From assembly GCA_945836835.1 (NCBI GenBank), contig CAMAML010000040.1, positions 1-8,289 of the forward strand: a stretch of DNA of 8,289 bases. Reading direction: 5' to 3'. Source of the DNA: an uncultured cyanobacterium. GTDB taxonomy: Bacteria > Cyanobacteriota > Vampirovibrionia > Gastranaerophilales > Gastranaerophilaceae. Below, piece by piece: positions 5,493-8,289 of the stretch. The translations under genes and the position numbers were made by a program. The notes under the pieces were generated by a model, which was not told where the DNA came from, ran no database searches, and was given only the letters and a program-made list of their open reading frames with translations. Every line of letters starts with the position of its first letter. Position 1 is the first letter of the stretch.

Positions 5493-6182
5493 ATGGAACA
5501 TTGGTTATATACGTTTAATATTTTAGGGCATTCGTTGACGGTCAACCTGGACACGATTTTTACCATGTGGTTTGCGATGATTTGCCTTATCATATTCGCG
5601 TTTGTTGCGACAAGAAACCTTTCCGTCGTGCCTTCACCCCTGCAGGCTTTTTGCGAAAAACTTATGGGGTTTTTCCAAGGCACCATGGATACGATGATGC
5701 CGTCCGAGAACAGGCAGCATATTCCGCTTGTGGCGTCGCTGTTTTTGTTTATCCTGTTTGCAAACCTTATGGGACAGTTGCCGTTAAGGATTATTCATCT
5801 TAAAGAAGGCGAGCTGGCGTCCCCTACAAACGACATAAACATGACGGCAGCGATGGCGGTTGTCGTGCTTGTTTACTACGTTGCGGCAGGGATTAAGAAG
5901 AAGGGGGTAAAGTTCTTTCTTCACGATTTCTCGTTTGTAAGTATCGTTATGGCGTTGGTCGAGCTTTTGGAGATGGTAACCCGACCTTTAAGTTTGGCAA
6001 TCCGTCTTTTTGCAAACGTCTTTGCGGGAGAAATCCTTGTTTCGATAGCTTTGGCGGCAAGTGCTTATTTTGCACCGTTGCCCGTTATGCTGTTTGAAAT
6101 TTTGGTTGCGTTCATCCAGGCGACAGTATTTATGATGTTGACAATCGCTTACGTAAGCTCGGCGGCGGGCGAGGAGCATTAG
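5493..6182 (+). CDS. atpB: ATP synthase Fo subunit a (AtpB)
   Basis: Membrane subunit that forms the two proton half-channels beside the c-ring. About six hydrophobic segments are visible (near 22-40, 78-95, 117-133, 147-163, 172-192 and 198-222). The essential arginine is R171 in RPLSLAIRLFANVFAGE, the family signature, followed by N175 and E180. Q210 in FIQATVFMMLTIAYV belongs to the conserved last helix. At 229 residues it is on the short side for the family, with short loops and a short N-terminus. The start is supported by AGGAGAGGG at 5478-5486, 6 nt before the ATG. It is the first visible gene of the operon and lies 41 bp before atpE. The usual upstream partner atpI is absent from the window. 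Confidence 0.96.
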   Translation: MEHWLYTFNILGHSLTVNLDTIFTMWFAMICLIIFAFVATRNLSVVPSPLQAFCEKLMGFFQGTMDTMMPSENRQHIPLVASLFLFILFANLMGQLPLRIIHLKEGELASPTNDINMTAAMAVVVLVYYVAAGIKKKGVKFFLHDFSFVSIVMALVELLEMVTRPLSLAIRLFANVFAGEILVSIALAASAYFAPLPVMLFEILVAFIQATVFMMLTIAYVSSAAGEEH

Positions 6183-6223
6183 GAAAAAGTTTTAGGAAAG
6201 TTATTTAGTATAAGGAGAAAAAT

Positions 6224-6451
6224 ATGGAAAATTTACAGTTGGCTCAATTAGGTGCAGGTATCGCAATCGGTTTCGGTGCAATCGGAGCTGGGCTTGGTAT
6301 CGGTATTGCGACAAAAGGCTTGATGGATGCGGTTTCCCGCCAGCCGGAAGTTGCCGGTAAGGCTTTCGGGTTCTTCCTTTTGGGGGCTGCGTTGGCTGAA
6401 GCGTGTGCTTTGTATGCTTTCGTTGTTGCATTTATGTTGTTGGGAAAATAG
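6224..6451 (+). CDS. atpE: ATP synthase Fo subunit c (AtpE)
   Basis: Proteolipid of 75 residues that assembles into the rotating c-ring. Two membrane helices (about 7-34 and 47-72) are joined by the polar loop RQPE at 39-42, which contacts the F1 central stalk. Helix 1 has the glycine-packing pattern GAGLGIG (21-27). The ion-carrying carboxylate is E59 in LAEACALY. Aligned on RQPE, the position of the sodium ligand Gln32 of Ilyobacter is I26, and the serine after the glutamate is A60; the sodium-binding set is therefore missing and a proton-binding ring is expected. The C-terminus ends at LLGK, without the ANPF tail seen in photosynthetic Cyanobacteria. A strong AAGGAGA at 6212-6218 sits 5 nt before the ATG, suiting the high copy number of c. 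Confidence 0.97.
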   Translation: MENLQLAQLGAGIAIGFGAIGAGLGIGIATKGLMDAVSRQPEVAGKAFGFFLLGAALAEACALYAFVVAFMLLGK

Positions 6452-6475
6452 GAAAGTCAAGACAGAGTCGGTATT

Positions 6476-6922
6476 ATGGAATTTAATGCAACATTTTTCG
6501 TAGCGATTATAAGTTTTTTGGTGTTCACCTTTGTGATGAGCAAGATTTTCTATGCTCCGTTGGAGCGGATTGTTGCGGAACGCAAGGGGATTGTTTCAAA
6601 GGACTACGAAGACACAAAGAACTTTGAGATGATGAGCGACGAGCTTTTGAAAAACAGGGAACTAAGGCTTTCAAAGGCCGACGATGAGGCGGGAAAACTC
6701 CTTTCCGACAAATTGGACGAAGCGGACGAAAAAAGTAAAAATGCAGTCGAACTTGCGGGGCAAAAGTCCCTCGAGGCGGTTAGAGAAAACTCAAACAGGC
6801 TTAAACGGGAAAAAGAGAGTGCCGAAGTGAGCTTGCAGGACGATGTCGTCGGGCTTGCGGAGCTTATTTCCTCCAAGGTTCTCGGGTTTGAAGTCAAGAT
6901 TGATGACGAGGTGAGAGCATGA
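6476..6922 (+). CDS. atpG: ATP synthase Fo subunit b' (second b-type stalk subunit)
   Basis: One of the two unlike subunits of the peripheral stalk that holds F1 still against the c-ring. One N-terminal membrane helix (about 6-26) leads through FYAPLERIVAERKG to a long, highly charged helical coiled coil up to about 135. The position between atpE and atpF, together with the second b-type protein just downstream, identifies it as b' (named atpG in Cyanobacteria and atpX elsewhere; in many other bacteria atpG means gamma). Its 148 residues are normal. The ribosome binding site is poor (only AGAG-like bases before the ATG), so translation may depend on readthrough from atpE. The stop overlaps the atpF start by 4 nt (ATGA). 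The lack of sequence-specific motifs is normal for b subunits. Confidence 0.88.
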   Translation: MEFNATFFVAIISFLVFTFVMSKIFYAPLERIVAERKGIVSKDYEDTKNFEMMSDELLKNRELRLSKADDEAGKLLSDKLDEADEKSKNAVELAGQKSLEAVRENSNRLKREKESAEVSLQDDVVGLAELISSKVLGFEVKIDDEVRA

Positions 6923-7437
6923 GTCAATTAGTTGCGCTGTGGAACTTAATCCTAAAATCGAACACCTTCAACTTCGCGATTTTGGTCGTAATTTTCATCA
7001 TACTTTGCCAAAAACTTAAAGTCGGCGAGATGATAGAAAAAATTCGAGCGGAAATCATCTCGGAAATCGAGGACGCAAAGTCCGTCAGAGAAAAAGCCGA
7101 AGGGAAACTTGCCGAGGCAAAATCAAAGGTTGCCCATGTCGAAGAAGAAGTTGCAGAAAAATTCAAGAGTATTGAAGATAAGGCAAGGCTTTTGGTTAAC
7201 TCTCTTGAACAGAATGCGGAAACCAAAATTCGCCAAATAGAAAGCAACACCGCAAGAATTATTTTGGCGGAAGAAAAAAACATCAAGACAATGTTGAGCA
7301 AAAACACCGCAAATTCGGCGGTTGAGCTTGCAAAAAAATATATCAAAAACAGGCTTGAGCAAGATGTTGCTTTGCATGAAAAATATATCGACGAGAGCCT
7401 TCAAGAACTGGATAGGATAAATTTACAAAATGGGTAA
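6919..7437 (+). CDS. atpF: ATP synthase Fo subunit b (AtpF)
   Basis: Second peripheral-stalk subunit, partner of b'. A single N-terminal membrane helix (about 14-32, with NTFNFAILVVIFIILCQKL) is followed by a long Lys/Glu/Ala-rich coiled coil through about residue 165. It has 172 residues, typical for b. The start overlaps the b' stop in an ATGA, with GAGGTGAG at 6908-6915 as ribosome binding site, which implies coupled translation and fits a one-to-one b:b' dimer. The 3' end overlaps atpH by 8 nt. Confidence 0.92.
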   Translation: MSQLVALWNLILKSNTFNFAILVVIFIILCQKLKVGEMIEKIRAEIISEIEDAKSVREKAEGKLAEAKSKVAHVEEEVAEKFKSIEDKARLLVNSLEQNAETKIRQIESNTARIILAEEKNIKTMLSKNTANSAVELAKKYIKNRLEQDVALHEKYIDESLQELDRINLQNG

Positions 7438-7981
7438 AGGTTTTGACAAAATATCTTTAGTTGCAAAAAATTATGCGGACGCTCTAATCTCGCTCGCCCG
7501 AGAAGGTCGCGTGTCGTTTGAGACACTCGCTAACGATGCGGATACAGTGAGTAAGGTGTTTGAGGAGTCGGAAGATTTTAGACGTGCAATGCTCAACCCC
7601 GTCGTGAACGTCGACGTTAAGGTTGATATTATAAATTCTGTTTTCGGCGGGAAAATTTGCGACGAGTTGATAAATTTTTTGAAAATCCTTGCCGAGAAAA
7701 AGCGTTTGGGCGAGTTCGAGCAGATAAAAACCGCTTATATGCAGGAATTGGACAAGATTAACAACATTCAGCCCGTAACCGTTGTGTCGGCGATTGAGTT
7801 AAGCGACGAGAAGAAGAGAATTGTCGTTGAAAAGTTGCGGCAAAAATTGAGTAAAGAGGTTCGTCCTCTCTGGCATGTAGACGGCGAAATCCTTGCGGGG
7901 CTGGTGTTCAAGATAGATGATAACGTTGTTGATATGAGTTTGAAAAATCGTATTGACAAGTTAAGCAAAAATTTGAAGTAA
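7430..7981 (+). CDS. atpH: ATP synthase F1 subunit delta (AtpH)
   Basis: Soluble 183-residue subunit (OSCP family) that sits on top of F1 and joins the alpha subunits to the b/b' stalk. The N-terminal helical bundle opens with the typical AKNYADAL (12-19) and contains LNPVV (55-59). The middle shows FLKILAEKKRLGEF (83-96), a family signature. The C-terminal domain has VTVVSAIELSDEKK (116-129) and the closing GLVFKIDDNVVDMSLKNRIDKL (157-178); the usual GG before this strand is AG here. The start lies inside the end of atpF (8-nt overlap), with AGGAT at 7414-7418 a little far upstream, so translation is probably coupled. It is followed by atpA after 22 nt. Confidence 0.94.
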   Translation: MGKGFDKISLVAKNYADALISLAREGRVSFETLANDADTVSKVFEESEDFRRAMLNPVVNVDVKVDIINSVFGGKICDELINFLKILAEKKRLGEFEQIKTAYMQELDKINNIQPVTVVSAIELSDEKKRIVVEKLRQKLSKEVRPLWHVDGEILAGLVFKIDDNVVDMSLKNRIDKLSKNLK

Positions 7982-7994
7982 AAACGGAAAATGA

Positions 7995-8289
<295 letters not shown>

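Noticed and set aside
5420..5686. Minus-strand open frame overlapping the atpB start
   Set aside because: It is a shadow of atpB and the upstream hairpin; the amino-acid pattern is not protein-like.
6604..7346. Minus-strand open frames opposite the b' and b genes
   Set aside because: Ser/Phe/Ala-rich translations are the expected reverse reading of Lys/Glu-rich coiled coils; the + strand genes are clear.

Overview
This is a low- to medium-GC bacterial chromosome segment with every gene on the + strand. Two signals point to the cyanobacterial side of the tree. The ATP synthase genes run a, c, b', b, delta, alpha, with two separate b-type subunits; this order and the b/b' pair are typical of Cyanobacteria. 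The lysA-cdaA pairing is also a cyanobacterial arrangement. No photosynthesis gene is visible, and there is a DUF4143-type ATPase of a kind common in host-associated bacteria. My best guess is a non-photosynthetic relative of Cyanobacteria (Vampirovibrionia/Melainabacteria, for example Gastranaerophilales). That is inference; no 16S or marker-tree evidence is available here.

Region 1 (about 30-3261) is a tight operon. A promoter-like site precedes lysA (diaminopimelate decarboxylase, last step of lysine synthesis, whose substrate meso-DAP is also a peptidoglycan building block). It is followed after 1 nt by cdaA (membrane diadenylate cyclase, makes c-di-AMP) and after 2 nt by a YitT/DUF2179 membrane protein. 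Cell-wall precursor supply and c-di-AMP signalling are therefore likely co-transcribed. uppS, which often follows cdaA in Cyanobacteria, is not here.

Region 2 (3262-3720) holds a 115-residue protein of unknown function with its own good promoter (TGGACA-N17-TATAAT) and a strong ribosome binding site.

Region 3 (3721-5490) looks like an accessory insert. Four near-identical 17-bp direct repeats at 32-33 bp spacing lie in front of a 435-residue AAA ATPase with a C-terminal DUF4143/PD-(D/E)xK-like domain. The third repeat fills the -35/-10 spacer of the ATPase promoter almost exactly. Behind the gene is a 285-bp non-coding stretch rich in inverted repeats, with a short 8-bp tandem repeat and a terminator-like hairpin.

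Region 4 (5493-8289) is the start of the ATP synthase operon: atpB (a), atpE (c), the b' gene, atpF (b), atpH (delta) and the first 95 codons of atpA (alpha), which runs off the window. Residues in subunits a and c fit a proton-driven F1Fo enzyme. No atpI lies directly upstream.

The most unusual feature is the repeat-controlled ATPase cassette between the two housekeeping operons.
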